The notes below the pieces were generated by a model. The model saw nothing but the letters and a program-made list of their open reading frames with translations, had not been told where the DNA came from and searched no databases. The position numbers and the translations under genes are program-made. Positions 11,305 to 23,616 of a DNA stretch of 64,000 bases are shown here, piece by piece. Origin of the DNA: Diploptera punctata (lineage: Eukaryota; Arthropoda; Insecta; Blattodea; Blaberidae); contig JASPKZ010005704.1 in assembly GCA_030220185.1 (NCBI GenBank), positions 141,001 through 205,000 on the forward strand, in the 5' to 3' direction. Within the stretch, counting starts at the first letter, position 1; each line of letters starts with the position of its first letter.

Positions 11305-11864
11305 TATTATCTAAGTATAAAAGCCTTACATAGAATGCCATGTTGTAGGCAACCATTTTAGTACGCAAATCGCTCTCTAAACAAGTAGATGAGCTTGAAA
11401 TAATGACAGAGGTTAAGTTTACAGCCTGATCTAAGTGAACATCGCGTGATATGAGTTTCACAAAAATATGATATGTAATAAAAATTGCGCTTTTCCGTTC
11501 AGACTATAAAATAAAGAATAAAATGATGGTTTATGAGCTATTAAACGGAATCCAGGGCAAAGCTGAGGCTGGGAACACAAGCGCGTATCTACATTGTTAA
11601 TAGACAATGGCAAGAAAATAATAAAAACCGTTTTATATACGCGTTTCTTTCCAATTCAATGCGACACCGAGCTTCAAATGCGAGATCCTACTCAATTATA
11701 TGCAGAGAATTATCTTTACGATCCCGGCCTTGTTTATGCTCTCAGCAACGTCAAGGATGTACAAACTTTCACACAAATTGGTTTAATAATGAATTGATTA
11801 GGTGTTCACTTGAAAATCCATGTTGTATTTAATAAATATAACTATCAAAGATTTATGTAAACAT
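11305..11864. other. No gene recognised; possible old retroelement end
   Basis: A 67-codon plus-strand frame (11594-11797) has no domain I recognise. Around 11790-11830 the complement of attttcaagtgaacacct resembles text at 60389-60415 and 26106-26130. A shared, decayed element end is plausible, but I cannot classify it. Confidence 0.35.
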
Positions 11865-12490
11865 GTCATAAGTAACGCCACGAGTGATTTCCAAATTATC
11901 GATAAATTCACGACTCACGAAGTGAGGAGTAAATTTATCTAGAGAATTTGGAAACCTAGAGTGGCATTTGTTAGGACTATTTAACGAATAAAATTAAGCT
12001 GTTTACTCACAAATCATTATTTAACTATAGTTATTTTAAAATATTTATATATTTAATGTAAACGGCGATGTTTGAAAACAAATGAGAAACGATTGGTACG
12101 CTTCATCTGTTTCTTTTGTTTCACTGCAACCAGATCATACTATTTATTGCCAAAGGAACGCAACATTGTAAGAATGCTCTCTAGTGGAGAAAAATTAAAC
12201 ACATCAAACTGTACATTAATTCATTTCTGATGTCGTATGATGTAAATATGACAATTATATTTTTCTGGATTATTACATTTAAGAAAGTGCAAACAGTGGT
12301 TTCTTTTTTTGGTGGCATAATCAATTGCTACAAACGTTTTTATATTAACTCCTGCAAGCGCTATGTGTTGACATCCATGCACTATATATACAATTTGGTA
12401 GCCGTATTTCTTACAGGCTCAGTCACTGCAAAATAATGGTCAGACCTGTTCAGAATATTAAAAAGGAGGAGCTTTCTTTAATATAGTAAA
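11865..12490 (+). mobile_element. Hairpin-ended non-autonomous DNA element, copy 2 (3'-truncated)
   Basis: Same left end (TCATAAGTAACGCC), hairpin and interior as the copy at 6135. The similarity stops near 12490, before the right-end block (atttggggcacgagttaaatag). No protein. Confidence 0.7.
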
Positions 12491-12596
12491 TTTGATATTG
12501 AAACAGTTGTTTTAATACATTGTATCTTCTTCAACCAAATATCATAAATAGAAATACAATTTCGATTTATGTGCATACTCAACTATACTTATCTAA

Positions 12597-13740
12597 TATA
12601 TAAAAAATTATGTTTGTTTGTTTGTTTGTTTGTTTGTTTGTTGACTTGTTTGTTCGTATTCTATGCGAGTCCATACCGTTGATCCGATTTTGATGGGTTG
12701 TTTTGCAAAAGGTTCAGGAGATTTCCGGGATGAACACAGGCTATAAAAGAGTTGTGATTCAACCCCTTCACCCCTAAAAATGACTCTTTGTAGTGAAAAA
12801 CGTGAAATAAAGTCCCTATCTTGAAGATTAAATGGCTTACGCTGCCTAAACCATAACAAATACACCAAATTAATGTACACAGAATTGAATATCGCAAAAT
12901 ACTCTACAGAAAAAGCCTGCGACAGCATATGTTAATCTTTTACGGACTATTTAACTCATGCCCCAAATGGGAGTCAATGACCAATCACGTTTCAATGATT
13001 TCTGTATTACAACCAATCAGAGACGTGTTTCACGAAATAATTATCAACGTTAGGATTATCATATATTAAGCAAAGCTCCTCCTTTTTAATATTCTGAACA
13101 GGTCTGACCGTTATTTTGCAGTGACTGAGCCTATAACAAATACGGCTACCAGATTGTATATAATAGTGCTTACATGTCAACATTTGTAGCAATTGATTAT
13201 ACCACCAAAAAAAGAAACCACTGTTTGCACTTTCTTAAATGTATACGACATCAAAAATGAATTAATATACAGATTGATGTGTTTCATTTTTTCTCCACTA
13301 GAGAGCATTCTTACAATATTGCGTTCCTTTGGCAATAAATAGTATGATCTGGTTGCAGTGATAAACAAAAGAAGCAGTAGAAGCGTAGGCTACCTATCGT
13401 TTCTCATTAGTTTTCAAACATCACCGTTTACTTTAAATATAAAAATATTTTTAAATAACTGTAGTTAAATAATGATTTGTGAGTAAACAGCTTTATTTTA
13501 TTCGTTAAATAGTCCTAACAAATGCCACTCTTGATTTCCAAATTCTCTAGATAAATTCACTCCTCACTTCGTGAGTCGTGAATTTATCGATAATTTGGAA
13601 ATCACTCGTGGCATTACTTATGATAACTCACAAAAACCATTTCTGTTTTTCATTGATTCCAAGAAGATCAGGATAAGTAGATTACCGGGCAAGCGTGATC
13701 TGCCATACCACCGTTCATCCTATTGTGATGGGATTTTTTG
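12597..13740 (+). mobile_element. Helitron-like non-autonomous element, interrupted by hairpin element copy 3
   Basis: Begins TCTAATATATAAAAAATTATG with (GTTT) repeats, then taccgttgatccgatttt, and continues to about 12946. It resumes at 13624 (taactcacaaaaacc) up to about 13700, where ccgggcaagcg-type text appears. The same order is uninterrupted at 26881-27538. Helitrons begin with TC and insert at AT. No Rep/helicase protein. The 3' end is unclear. Confidence 0.65.
12947..13623 (-). mobile_element. Hairpin-ended element copy 3, complete, inserted in a Helitron
   Basis: Reverse orientation, 677 bp, running from CTATTTAACTCATGCC to GGCATTACTTATGA. The uninterrupted Helitron reads ...acggataactc...; here it reads ...acgga, then the element, then taactc.... 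The insertion therefore sits exactly between A and T with at most a 2-bp duplication. This is the copy that fixes both ends of the family. Confidence 0.8.
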
Positions 13741-14070
13741 CAAAAGGTTCAGGATAAACTAGAATTCTATTACTTTTTTTTATTTTCGCTCTCTGAAATA
13801 AGGTACATTTTCCAGGTATGTATGAAAGTAATAAGTTTTGCCTCAAAATGAATATGACGACAGTAAATTAGAAAATGGAATTTTACGCGTTTTAGTGTTC
13901 AAGGATTAATATTAAATGCTAAATTATTCCTGAATCTGGATTCTAATAAAGGTTAGATGAAGAAACAATAGAATACAAACTGGAATTTAGAAAAAAAATT
14001 ACAGCCATCATATTCCAGGCCAACGAGTGTGACTAAATGTTTAAAAGCTTATTGAGAATACGCGTATATA

Positions 14071-14073
<3 letters not shown>
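13741..14073. other. No gene recognised
   Basis: AT-rich sequence between a Helitron-like copy and a TA microsatellite. Nothing in it that I can support. Confidence 0.4.

Positions 14074-14127
<54 letters not shown>
14074..14127. repeat. (TA)n microsatellite
   Basis: About 27 TA units, followed by acagggtgt, a common terminal motif of insect DNA transposons. No partner end was found. Confidence 0.95.
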
Positions 14128-14130
<3 letters not shown>

Positions 14131-14242
14131 GGTGTAAGGTTATTGTTATTATTATCAATATTACTATCTCGTATTCATATTCTCCTTGTTGGCATGAATA
14201 ATAAGTAGGGCTATGTTTGTTATGTACTAAAAGGTAAGATTG

Positions 14243-16715
14243 CAACGTAGTATAATGACAAGTTAGACTTCTGGCCGTCTTTTGTCTTGGTTTCACACAC
14301 AAACAGTTGAATAGTATAATGATAAGTTAGACTTCTGGCCGTCTTCTGTCTTGGTTTCACACACAAACAGTTGAATAGTATAATGATAAGTTAGACTTCT
14401 GGCCGTCTTCTGTCTTGGTTTCACACACAAACAGTTGAATAGTATAATGATAAGTTTAGACTCTGGCCGTCTTCTGTCTTGGTTTCACACACAAACAGTT
14501 GAATAGTATAATGATAAGTTAGACTTCTGGCCGTCTTTTGTCTTGGTTTCACACACAAACAGTTGAATAGTATAATGATAAGTTAGACTTCTGGCCGTCT
14601 TTTGTCTTGGTTTCACACACAAACAGTTGAATAGTATAATGATAAGTTAGACTTCTGGCCGTCTTTTGTCTTGGTTTCACACACAAACAGTTGAATAGTA
14701 TAATGATAAGTTAGACTTCTGGCCGTCTTTTGTCTTGGTTTCACACACAAACAGTTGAATAGTATAATGATAAGTTAGACTTCTGGCCGTCTTTTGTCTT
14801 GGTTTCACACACAAACAGTTGAATAGTATAATGATAAGTTAGACTTCTGGCCGTCTTCTGTCTTGGTTTCACACACAAACGGTTGAATAGTATAATGATA
14901 AGTTAGACTTCTGGCCGTCTTTTGTCTTGGTTTCACACACAAACAGTTGAATAGTATAATGATAAGTTAGACTTCTGGCCGTCTTCTGTCTTGGTTTCAC
15001 ACACAAACAGTTGAATAGTATAATGATAAGTTAGACTTCTGGCCGTCTTCTGTCTTGGTTTCACACACAAACAGTTGAATAGTATAATGATAAGTTAGAC
15101 TTCTGGCCGTCTTTTGTCTTGGTTTCACACACAAACAGTTGAATAGTATAATGATAAGTTAGACTTCTGGCCGTCTTCTGTCTTGGTTTCACACACAAAC
15201 AGTTGAATAGTATAATGATAAGTTAGACTTCTGGCCGTCTTCTGTCTTGGTTTCACACACAAACAGTTGAATAGTATAATGATAAGTTAGACTTCTGGCC
15301 GTCTTTTGTCTTGGTTTCACACACAAACAGTTGAATAGTATAATGATAAGTTAGACTTCTGGCCGTCTTCTGTCTTGGTTTCACACACAAACAGTTGAAT
15401 AGTATAATGATAAGTTAGACTTCTGGCCGTCGTTTGTCTTGGTTTCACACAAACAGTTGAATAGTATAATGATAAGTTAGACTTCTGGCCGTCTTCTGTC
15501 TTGGTTTCACACACAAACAGTTGAATAGTATAATGATAATGTTAGACTTCTGGCCGTCTTTTGTCTTGGTTTCACACACAAACAGTTGAATAGTATAATG
15601 ATAAGTTAGACTTCTGGCCGTCTTCTGTCTTGGTTTCACACACAAACAGTTGAATAGTATAATGATAAGTTAGACTTCTGGCCGTCTTCTGTCTTGGTTT
15701 CACACACAAACAGTTGAATAGTATATGATAAGTTAGACTTCTGGCCGTCTTTGTCTTGGTTTCACACACAAACAGTTGAATAGTATAATGATAAGTTAGA
15801 CTTCTGGCCGTCTTCTGTCTTGGTTTCACACACAAACAGTTGAATAGTATAATGATAAGTTAGACTTCTGGCCGTCTTCTGTCTTGGTTTCACACACACA
15901 AAGTTGAATAGTATAATGATAAGTTAGACTTCTGGCCGTCTTTTGTCTTGGTTTCACACACAAACAGTTGAATAGTATAATGATAAGTTAGACTTCTGGC
16001 CGTCTTCTGTCTTGGTTTCACACACAAACAGTTGAATAGTATAATGATAAGTTAGACTTCTGGCCGTCTTTTGTCTTGGTTTCACACAAACAGTTGAATA
16101 GTATAATTATAAGTTAGACTTCTGCCCGTCTTTTGTCTTGGTTTCACACACAAACAGTGAAATAGTATAATGATAAGTTAGACTTCTGGGCCCGTCTTCT
16201 GTCTTGGTTTCACACACAACAGTTGAATAGTATAATGGGATTAAGTTAGACTTCTGGCCGTCTTTTGTCTTGGTTTAACACACAAACAGTTGAATAGTAT
16301 AATGATAAGTTAGACTTCTGGCCAGTCTTTTGTCTTGGTTTCACACACAAACAGTTTTGAATAGTATAATGATAAGTTAGACTTCTGGCCGGTTTTTTGT
16401 CTTGGTTTCAACACACAAACAGTTGAATAAGTAGTATAATGAGAACTTGGACTTCTGACTGTCTTTTATCTTGGTTTCACACACAAACAGTTGAATAGTA
16501 TAATGATAAGTTAGACTTCTGGCCGTCTTTTGTCTTGGTTTCACACACAAACAGTTGAATAGTATAATGAGAACTTGGACTTCTGACTGTCTTTTATCTT
16601 GGTTTCACACACAAACAGTTGAAGATATAATGCAGTTGAATAATATAATGAGAAGTTAGACTTCTGATCGTCTTTTATTTTGGTTTCACACAAAAACAGT
16701 TGAATAATGTATACT
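14243..16715. repeat. 64-bp tandem satellite, about 38 copies
   Basis: The monomer has agtataatgataagttaga, cttctggccgtctt(t/c)tgtc, ttggtttcacacacaaacag and ttgaat. Spacing measured between matching sites is 64 bp. Monomers are nearly identical through about 16080; the main variant is cttctg versus cttttg. After that they decay through small indels to the right edge. The frames that cross it (with repeated FVCETKTEDGQKSNL) are by-products of a near-multiple-of-three period with indels and are not genes. Confidence 0.97.
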
Positions 16716-17571
16716 AACTGTACGTAATTTAAACTTATATTTTATTACATAAAAATCCTAGCCATAATAATAAGTATACAAGAATATATGAGCGAATGGC
16801 GTGTCTTGCTTAAATATTCGTGTTGCCTAGCAACGGACTCTGGAATCAAGTTGACAATTCTTACGATGAAATCCTCTATATGAATGTGTGATCAAAAAAT
16901 AGAATATGGACAGCATGTGTCCCAGAATTAAAATAGTCTCCAAACACTCATTTCCCTGTAAGACCTGCGAGGCATAGGGCATGTGTAAATATGCAGGTCT
17001 ACATACAAAGGGACAGACTGAACAAAGGAAAGGACAGAAAGAGAGAGAAGCTAAAAAGTGCGAAGTATGGGATTTTCTTTGACGACTGCAGTTAGGAAAG
17101 CAGAACGGCATACGTTGTGTATGCAGGAAAGCTTTCATCGAAAATATGATTGTGTAGGAAGAAATAAATTTTTAAATGACACGACGTTTTGTATTGCGGG
17201 AGGAAATATATTTAAAGTTTTATTTATCTATTACATTCTTTCACTTCTATGTGGTTATTATGTTCGAGTCGGTCTCTGGATGTTTTAGATTCACAATTGG
17301 GCCCTCCAAAATCATTAGGCGTAGGAGTTCATATGTAGTGAAATTTAAAAATCGCTCCAGCGGTCACAGTTACCAACGGCGAACATATGGAACCCCTACA
17401 AGGCACGTATGAAAACTTGAAAATATACTCTTTTCCTCTGATGAAAGTTTTTTCGCCATGTCTGTTTTGTGGTTTCTGTTCTATAGAGGCAGAAACTCCG
17501 CATACCCTGTATGAAACTGTATAAAAATTAAAATTAAATTACATTAATGTGTTGATATAGATATAAGTTCT
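16716..17571. other. No gene recognised
   Basis: AT-rich, with a more balanced stretch at 16970-17110. Short frames at 16827-17412 overlap on both strands and have no recognisable domain. Confidence 0.4.
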
Positions 17572-17581
17572 AACTAAAATT

Positions 17582-18192
17582 TACTAAAAACTAAAGTAAT
17601 GGCGTTCCAAAGAAGGCAACCAGTAAGAACAAAAAAAAAATTATAATAGAAGATAAAGTGCTACAACAGATTTCAAACTTCCTGTATTTGGGCTGAGATA
17701 TAACGTATGAAGAAGAAGAAGAGGATATAAATAAAAAATGCAGAAATTTCAACATATTTGTGGAACAATCAGACGAACACTGAGGAACAAAGTAAGAAAG
17801 GTACGCAGCTAAGATTTTACTCAACGATGGCACTACCAGTGGTGATGTATGGAAGTGAGGCCTGGGTCCTGAAGGGAAAAGACAAAAGTAAAATTCAGGC
17901 AGAGGAAATGAAATTCCTACGGGCTGTGAAAGGTTGTACAAGAGAAGAACATATTAGAAATGAGAATATTAGAGAGGAACTAAAAGCACAACCACTTCTT
18001 CAACAAATAGAAGAACACAGGAACAATTGGATAGAACATCTGCAAAGAATGACAGAGGATATGATACCAAAGATGGCACTGATGTATAATCCTGGAGGAC
18101 GAAGATCGGTAGGAAGACCAAGATAGCGCTGGGCTGAACAGATGTGAGATCGGAACAGGCAAAGATCTTATGTATGAAGGATGATGATGATG
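17582..18192 (+). mobile_element. LINE B fragment with 10-bp TSD
   Basis: Reads KVMAFQRRQPVRT, then ISNFLYLG and a stop, then a 122-codon frame (17758-18126) with GTQLRFYSTMALPVVMYGSE, REEHIRNENIREELKAQP and GGRRSVGRPR. A stop cuts the last RW segment. The tail is (GAT)n. The TSD aactaaaatt lies at 17572-17581 and 18193-18202. 5'-truncated; no RT active site remains. Confidence 0.85.
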
Positions 18193-18202
18193 AACTAAAA
18201 TT

Positions 18203-18516
18203 AACAGTATGCGAAATAATAAAAAGTAGTATGATAGCGACACACTGTTCTCGAAATTTGTTTCGAGTTTTCTTAAATGGTCTTCGGTATTTAGGACTTA
18301 ATATATCTACTTGCATCTCCTTGAAGGCTGAGCTAACGCCCATACTGACGTAATATTCAAAATTAAAATATCTAATACTTTAACCTCGAATTGAAACTTT
18401 ATCCCATAAAAACAACAAATTACCCTAATATTTGCAGGAGATTAAGTTTACGAACAAGACAATTGCACTAGTTCATATCAATGCTCTTTTTACACGCTTT
18501 ATATTAGCTTCACCTG
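18203..18516. other. Unique-looking flank of the 169-bp satellite
   Basis: No gene. The last part (tacacgctttatattagcttcacctgtatc) runs directly into the first satellite monomer. Confidence 0.4.
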
Positions 18517-21500
18517 TATCTTTCAACGCGATTTTCACCCACTTAAAATCATTGGATCGACTTGAAATTTTGTATACTTGTAAAGGACCAATGACAATAC
18601 AATAATTTCATAATTTGTTTTCCAAAATTATGGCCAGAATTATAAGAAAATCAAAAAAAAACCTGTTTGTGTAATTATGTAACGGAATCTTTCAACGCGA
18701 TTTTCACCCACTTAAAATCATTGAATCGACTTGAAATTTTGTATACTTGTAAAGGACCAATGACAATACAATAATTTCATAATTTGTTTTCCAAAATTAT
18801 GGCCAGAATTATAAGAAAATAAAAAAAAAACCTGTTTGTGTAATTATGTAACGGAATCTTTCAACGCGATTTTCACCCACTTAAAATCATTGAATCGACT
18901 TGAAATTTTGTATACTTGTAAAGGACCAATGACAATACAATAATTTCATAATTTGTTTTCCAAAATTATGGCCAGAATTATAAGAAAATCAAAAAAAAAC
19001 CTGTTTGTGTAATTATGTAACGGAATCTTTCAACGCGATTTTCACCCACTTAAAATCATTGAATCGACTTGAAACTTTGTATACTTGTAAAGGACCAATG
19101 ACAATACAATAATTTCATAATTTGTTTTCCAAAATTATGGCCAGAATTATAAGAAAATCAAAAAAAAACCTGTTTGTGTAATTATGTAACGGAATATTTC
19201 AACGCGATTTTCACCCACTTAAAATCATTGAATCGACTTGAAATTTTGTATACTTGTAAAGGACCAATGACAATACAATAATTTCATAATTTGTTTTCCA
19301 AAATTATGGCCAGAATTATAAGAAAATCAAAAAAAAACCTGTTTGTGTAATTATGTAACGGAATCTTTCAACGCGATTTTCACCCACTTAAAATCATTGA
19401 ATCGACTTGAAACTTTGTATACTTGTAAAGGACCAATGACAATACAATAATTTCATAATTTGTTTTCCAAAATTATGGCCAGAATTATAAGAAAATCAAA
19501 AAAAAACCTGTTTGTGTAATTATGTAACGGAATATTTCAACGCGATTTTCACCCACTTAAAATCATTGAATCGACTTGAAACTTTTGTATACTTGTAAAG
19601 GACCAATGACAATACAATAATTTTCCTAATTTGGTTGTCCAAAATTATGGCCAGAATTCTAAGAAAATCAAAAAAAACCTGTTTGTGTAATTATGTAACG
19701 GAATCTTTTCAACGCGATTTTATCATTTCACCCAATTAAAATCATTTTGATCGACTTTGAAACTTTGTTATACTTGTAAAGGACCAATGACACTCCAGAT
19801 AATTTCATAATTTGGTTTCCCAAAATTATGGCCAGATTTAATAAAATCAGAAAAAAAAAAAAAACCTGTTTGTGTAATTATGTAACGGAATCTTTTCAAC
19901 GCGATTTTCACCCCCTTAAAATCATTGAATCGACTTGAAAATTTGTATACTTGTAAAGGACCAATGACAATACAATAATTTCATAATTTGTTTTCCAAAA
20001 TTATGGCCAGAATTATAAGAAAATCAAAAAAAAACCTGTTTGTGTAATTATGTAACGGAATATTTCAACGCGATTTTCACCCACTTAAAATCATTGAATC
20101 GACTTGAAATTTGTATACTTGTAAACGGACCAATGACAATACAATAATTTCATAATTTGTTTTCCAAAATTATGCCAGAATTATAAGAAAATCAAAAAAA
20201 AACCTGTTTGTGTAATTATGTAACGGAATATTTCAACGCGATTTTCACCCACTTAAAATCATTGAATCGACTTGAAATTTTGTATACTGTAAAGGACCAA
20301 TGACAATACAATAATTTCATAATTTGTTTTCCAAAATTATGGCCAGAATTATAAGAAAATCAAAAAAAACCTGTTTGTGTAATTATGTAACGGAATATTT
20401 CAACGCGATTTTCACCCACTTAAAATCATTGAATCGACTTGAAATTTTGTATACTTGTAAAGGACCAATGACAATACAATAATTTCATAATTTGTTTTCC
20501 AAAATTATGGCCAGAATTATAAGAAAATCAAAAAAAAACCTGTTTGTGTAATTATGTAACGGAATATTTCAACGCGATTTTCACCCACTTAAAATCATTG
20601 AATCGACTTGAAATTTTGTATACTTGTAAAGGACCAATGCACATACAATAATTTCATAATTTGTTTTCCAAAATTATGGCCAGAATTATAAGAAAATCAA
20701 AAAAAACCTGTTTGTGTAATTATGTAACGGAATATTTCAACGCGATTTTCACCCACTTAAAATCATTGAATCGACTTGAAATTTTGTATACTTGTAAAGG
20801 ACCAATGACAATACAATAATTTCATAATTTGTTTCCAAAATTATGGCCAGAATTATAAGAAAATCAAAAAAAAACCTGTTTGTGTAATTATGTAACGGAA
20901 TATTTCAACGCGATTTTCACCCACTTAAAATCATTGAATCGACTTGAAATTTTGTATACTTGTAAAGGACCAATGACAATACAATAATTTCATAATTTGT
21001 TTTCCAAAATTATGGCCAGAATTATAAGAAAATCAAAAAAAACCTGTTTGTGTAATTATGTAACGGAATATTTCAACGCGATTTTCACCCACTTAAAATC
21101 ATTGAATCGACTTGAAATTTTGTATACTTGTAAAGGACCAATGACAATACAATAATTTCATAATTTGTTTTCCAAAATTATGGCCAGAATTATAAGAAAA
21201 TCAAAAAAAACCTGTTTGTGTAATTATGTAACGGAATATTTCAACGCGATTTTCACCCACTTAAAATCATTGAATCGACTTGAACTTTGTATACTTGTAA
21301 AGGACCAATGACAATACAATAATTTCATAATTTGTTTTCCAAAATTATGGCCAGAATTATAAGAAAATCAAAAAAAACCTGTTTGTGTAATTATGTAACG
21401 GAATATTCAACGCGATTTTCACCCACTTAAAATCATTGAATCGACTTGAAATTTTGTATACTTGTAAAGGACCAATGACAATACAATAATTTCATAATTT

Positions 21501-22478
21501 GTTTCCAAAATTATGGCCAGAATTATAAGAAAATCAAAAAAAAACCTGTTTGTGTAATTATGTAACGGAATATTTCAACGCGATTTTCACCCACTTAAAA
21601 TCATTGAATCGACTTTGAAATTTTGTATACTTGTAAAGGACCAATGACAATACAATAATTTCATAATTTGTTTTCCAAAATTATGGCCAGAATTATAAGA
21701 AAATCAAAAAAAAACCTGTTTGTGTAATTATGTAACGGAATATTTCAACGCGATTTTCACCCACTTAAAATCATTGAATCGACTTGAAATTTGTATACTT
21801 GTAAAGGACCAATGACAATACAATAATTTCATAATTTGTTTTCCAAAATTATGGCCAGAATTATAAGAAAATCAAAAAAAAACCTGTTTGTGTAATTATG
21901 TAACGGAATATTTCAACGCGATTTTCACCCACTTAAAATCATTGAATCGACTTGAATTTTGTATACTTGTAAAGGACCAATGACAATACAATAATTTCAT
22001 AATTTGTTTTCCAAAATTATGGCCAGAATTATAAGAAAATCAAAAAAAAACTGTTTGTGTAATTATGTAACGGAATATTTCAACGCGATTTTCACCCACT
22101 TAAAATCATTGAATCGACTTGAAATTTTGTATACTTGTAAAGGACCAATGACAATACAATAATTTCATAATTTGTTTTCCAAAATTATGGCCAGAATTAT
22201 AAGAAAATCAAAAAAAAACCTGTTTGTGTAATTATGTAACGGAATATTTCAACGCGATTTTCACCCACTTAAAATCATTGAATCGACTTGAAATTTTGTA
22301 TACTTGTAAAGGACCAATGACAATACAATAATTTCATAATTTGTTTTCCAAAATTATGGCCAGAATTATAAGAAAATAAAAAAAAACCTGTTTGTGTAAT
22401 TATGTAACCGAATATTTCAACGCGATTTTCACCCACTTAAAATCATTGAATCGACTTGAAATTTTGTATACTTGAATG
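18517..22478. repeat. 169-bp tandem satellite, about 23.5 copies
   Basis: Successive aacgcgattttcaccc sites fall at 18525, 18694, 18863, 19032, 19201, 19370 and 19539, then onward to 22419, a spacing of 169 bp. Typical blocks are tgaatcgacttgaaattttg, ggaccaatgacaatacaata, aaaattatggccagaattat and cctgtttgtgtaattatgta. Monomers at about 19580-19900 carry many indels. Left-side copies mostly have tctttcaacg, while all right-side copies have tatttcaacg. No coding potential. Confidence 0.97.
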
Positions 22479-22611
22479 ACCAATAACAAAAAAAAAAAAC
22501 AAAAACCATACAATAATTTCATAAATGTGTCTAAAATCGTGTCCAGAATCAGCAGAAAAATCAAAATAGTAAAAACCGGTATAATAGGTTCTGGACTTCA
22601 CTTATTACTCA
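22479..22611. repeat. Diverged edge monomer of the 169-bp satellite
   Basis: Text such as catacaataatttcataaat, gtccagaatcagcagaaaaa and taaaaaccggt is a degraded version of the monomer. Such decay is expected at satellite edges. Confidence 0.6.
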
Positions 22612-22612
22612 A

Positions 22613-22710
22613 TCGCTGTAATAGCTCAGGTAGGTAGAGGCGCTGTACTGCTAGTGGTATATAATTTCAGTAATCCGTTGGTCGCTGGTTCAAATCCAGC
22701 CCGGAGGATT
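22613..22710 (+). other. tRNA-like sequence (pseudo-tRNA or SINE head)
   Basis: Has a box A-like tagctcaggtaggtagagg and an exact box B GGTTCAAATCC. The two acceptor-side ends (tcgctgt and ggaggat) do not pair as an acceptor stem. The distance between boxes is longer than in a normal tRNA unless an intron-like insert (about tagtggtatataatttcag) is removed. A SINE head or tRNA pseudogene is more likely than a working tRNA. Confidence 0.5.
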
Positions 22711-22860
22711 TCTTTTTTAGTAGAGTATTACGTTTATCTCATACTACACAATAGTACCGATTATTAAAATATATGTACATTTTTATTTTATTCTGTAAAA
22801 TATTAAAACGGAAAAACCCAAAACCATTAATAATAGTTACACCAACTCCCCTACCCACGC

Positions 22861-23265
22861 TTTATTAGAAAACCTAACTAACAACATGAACAATCATTTT
22901 AATTTCCCACACGCTTGGGATAAAATTAAAGTGATCAACAAAAAAATCATCTCCAACACATCTAGAATAAAACTAGAGTTATCTACAAAGAAAATACCAT
23001 CAAAAGCGTGGGGTGCTCTATATCAATTAATATATTTGATAATAAACAGATATTGGTAAAAGTAAAGTCTCTAAGAAGAAAACGTAAAAACTATATAGAG
23101 CACCCCACGCTTTTGATGGTAAAATTATTTTTTTTGTAGATAACTCTAGTTTTATTCTAGATGTGTTGGAGATAATTTTTTTGTTGGCCTCTTTAATTTT
23201 ATTCCAAGCGTGTTGGAAATTAAAATTATTTTTCATTTTTTACTTCGGTTTTCTAATCTTAAAGC
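22861..23265. repeat. Fold-back (long inverted repeat) element
   Basis: A left arm of about 155 bases (ending near 23019) is inverted near 23092-23261. The arms share gcaccccacgcttttgatgg, agataactctagttttattc, tagatgtgttggaga and ccaagcgtg. The roughly 70-base centre has no repeat. A related single arm plus centre lies at 32548-32790 in the opposite sense, so this is a dispersed family. Minus-strand frame 23027-23236 runs through one arm and is not taken as a gene. Confidence 0.8.
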
Positions 23266-23320
23266 ATTTCTATTTCACCCATTCATTGCTCTAAATTTAA
23301 TTCTGTATATGAACTATTAC

Positions 23321-23616
23321 GGGACGCGCCGTAGCGTAGTGGTTAAGGCACTGCGCTACAAGCCGGAAGGTCGAGGGTTCGAGCCCCGTGGGGTCAGGAT
23401 TTTTAAACTGACCCAAACCCTCTGGCGGCACTATGGTCTTGGGGTCGACTCAGCCTCTAACGGGAATGAGTTCCAGACGCTTGTTCTGGGGTAAAGGCGG
23501 CCGTCACGCAGGGCTGAAAACCCGGCTGACAAAGTGCCGACTGTCTAGAAAAAGTTGGAGCCTTAACCTCCTACTACCCCAAAGGCCTCCTGAGGCCTGT
23601 CGTGGGATCACTTTAC
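23321..23616 (+). mobile_element. SINE-B, full length, with 15-bp TSD
   Basis: The tRNA head has exact box A TAGCGTAGTGG and exact box B GGTTCGAGCCC. The body follows (gaccctctggcggcactatg-like, gtcgactcagcctctaacgg, ccttaacctcctactacccc) and ends cctcctgaggcctgtcgtgg. The TSD tatatgaactattac lies at 23306-23320 and 23617-23631. The intact boxes and TSD suggest it is fairly young. A second copy without the head is at 54272-54500. Confidence 0.92.

Noticed and set aside
15317..15835. Repeat protein with CETKTEDGQKSNLSLYYSTV
   Set aside because: Reading of the 64-bp satellite across small indels. The frame changes between units, as expected for non-coding tandem DNA.
14243..16715. CRISPR-like array
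   Set aside because: Units are head-to-tail with no unique spacers, in a eukaryotic context. It is a satellite.
22613..22710. Functional tRNA gene
   Set aside because: Acceptor-arm ends do not pair and spacing between boxes is too long.
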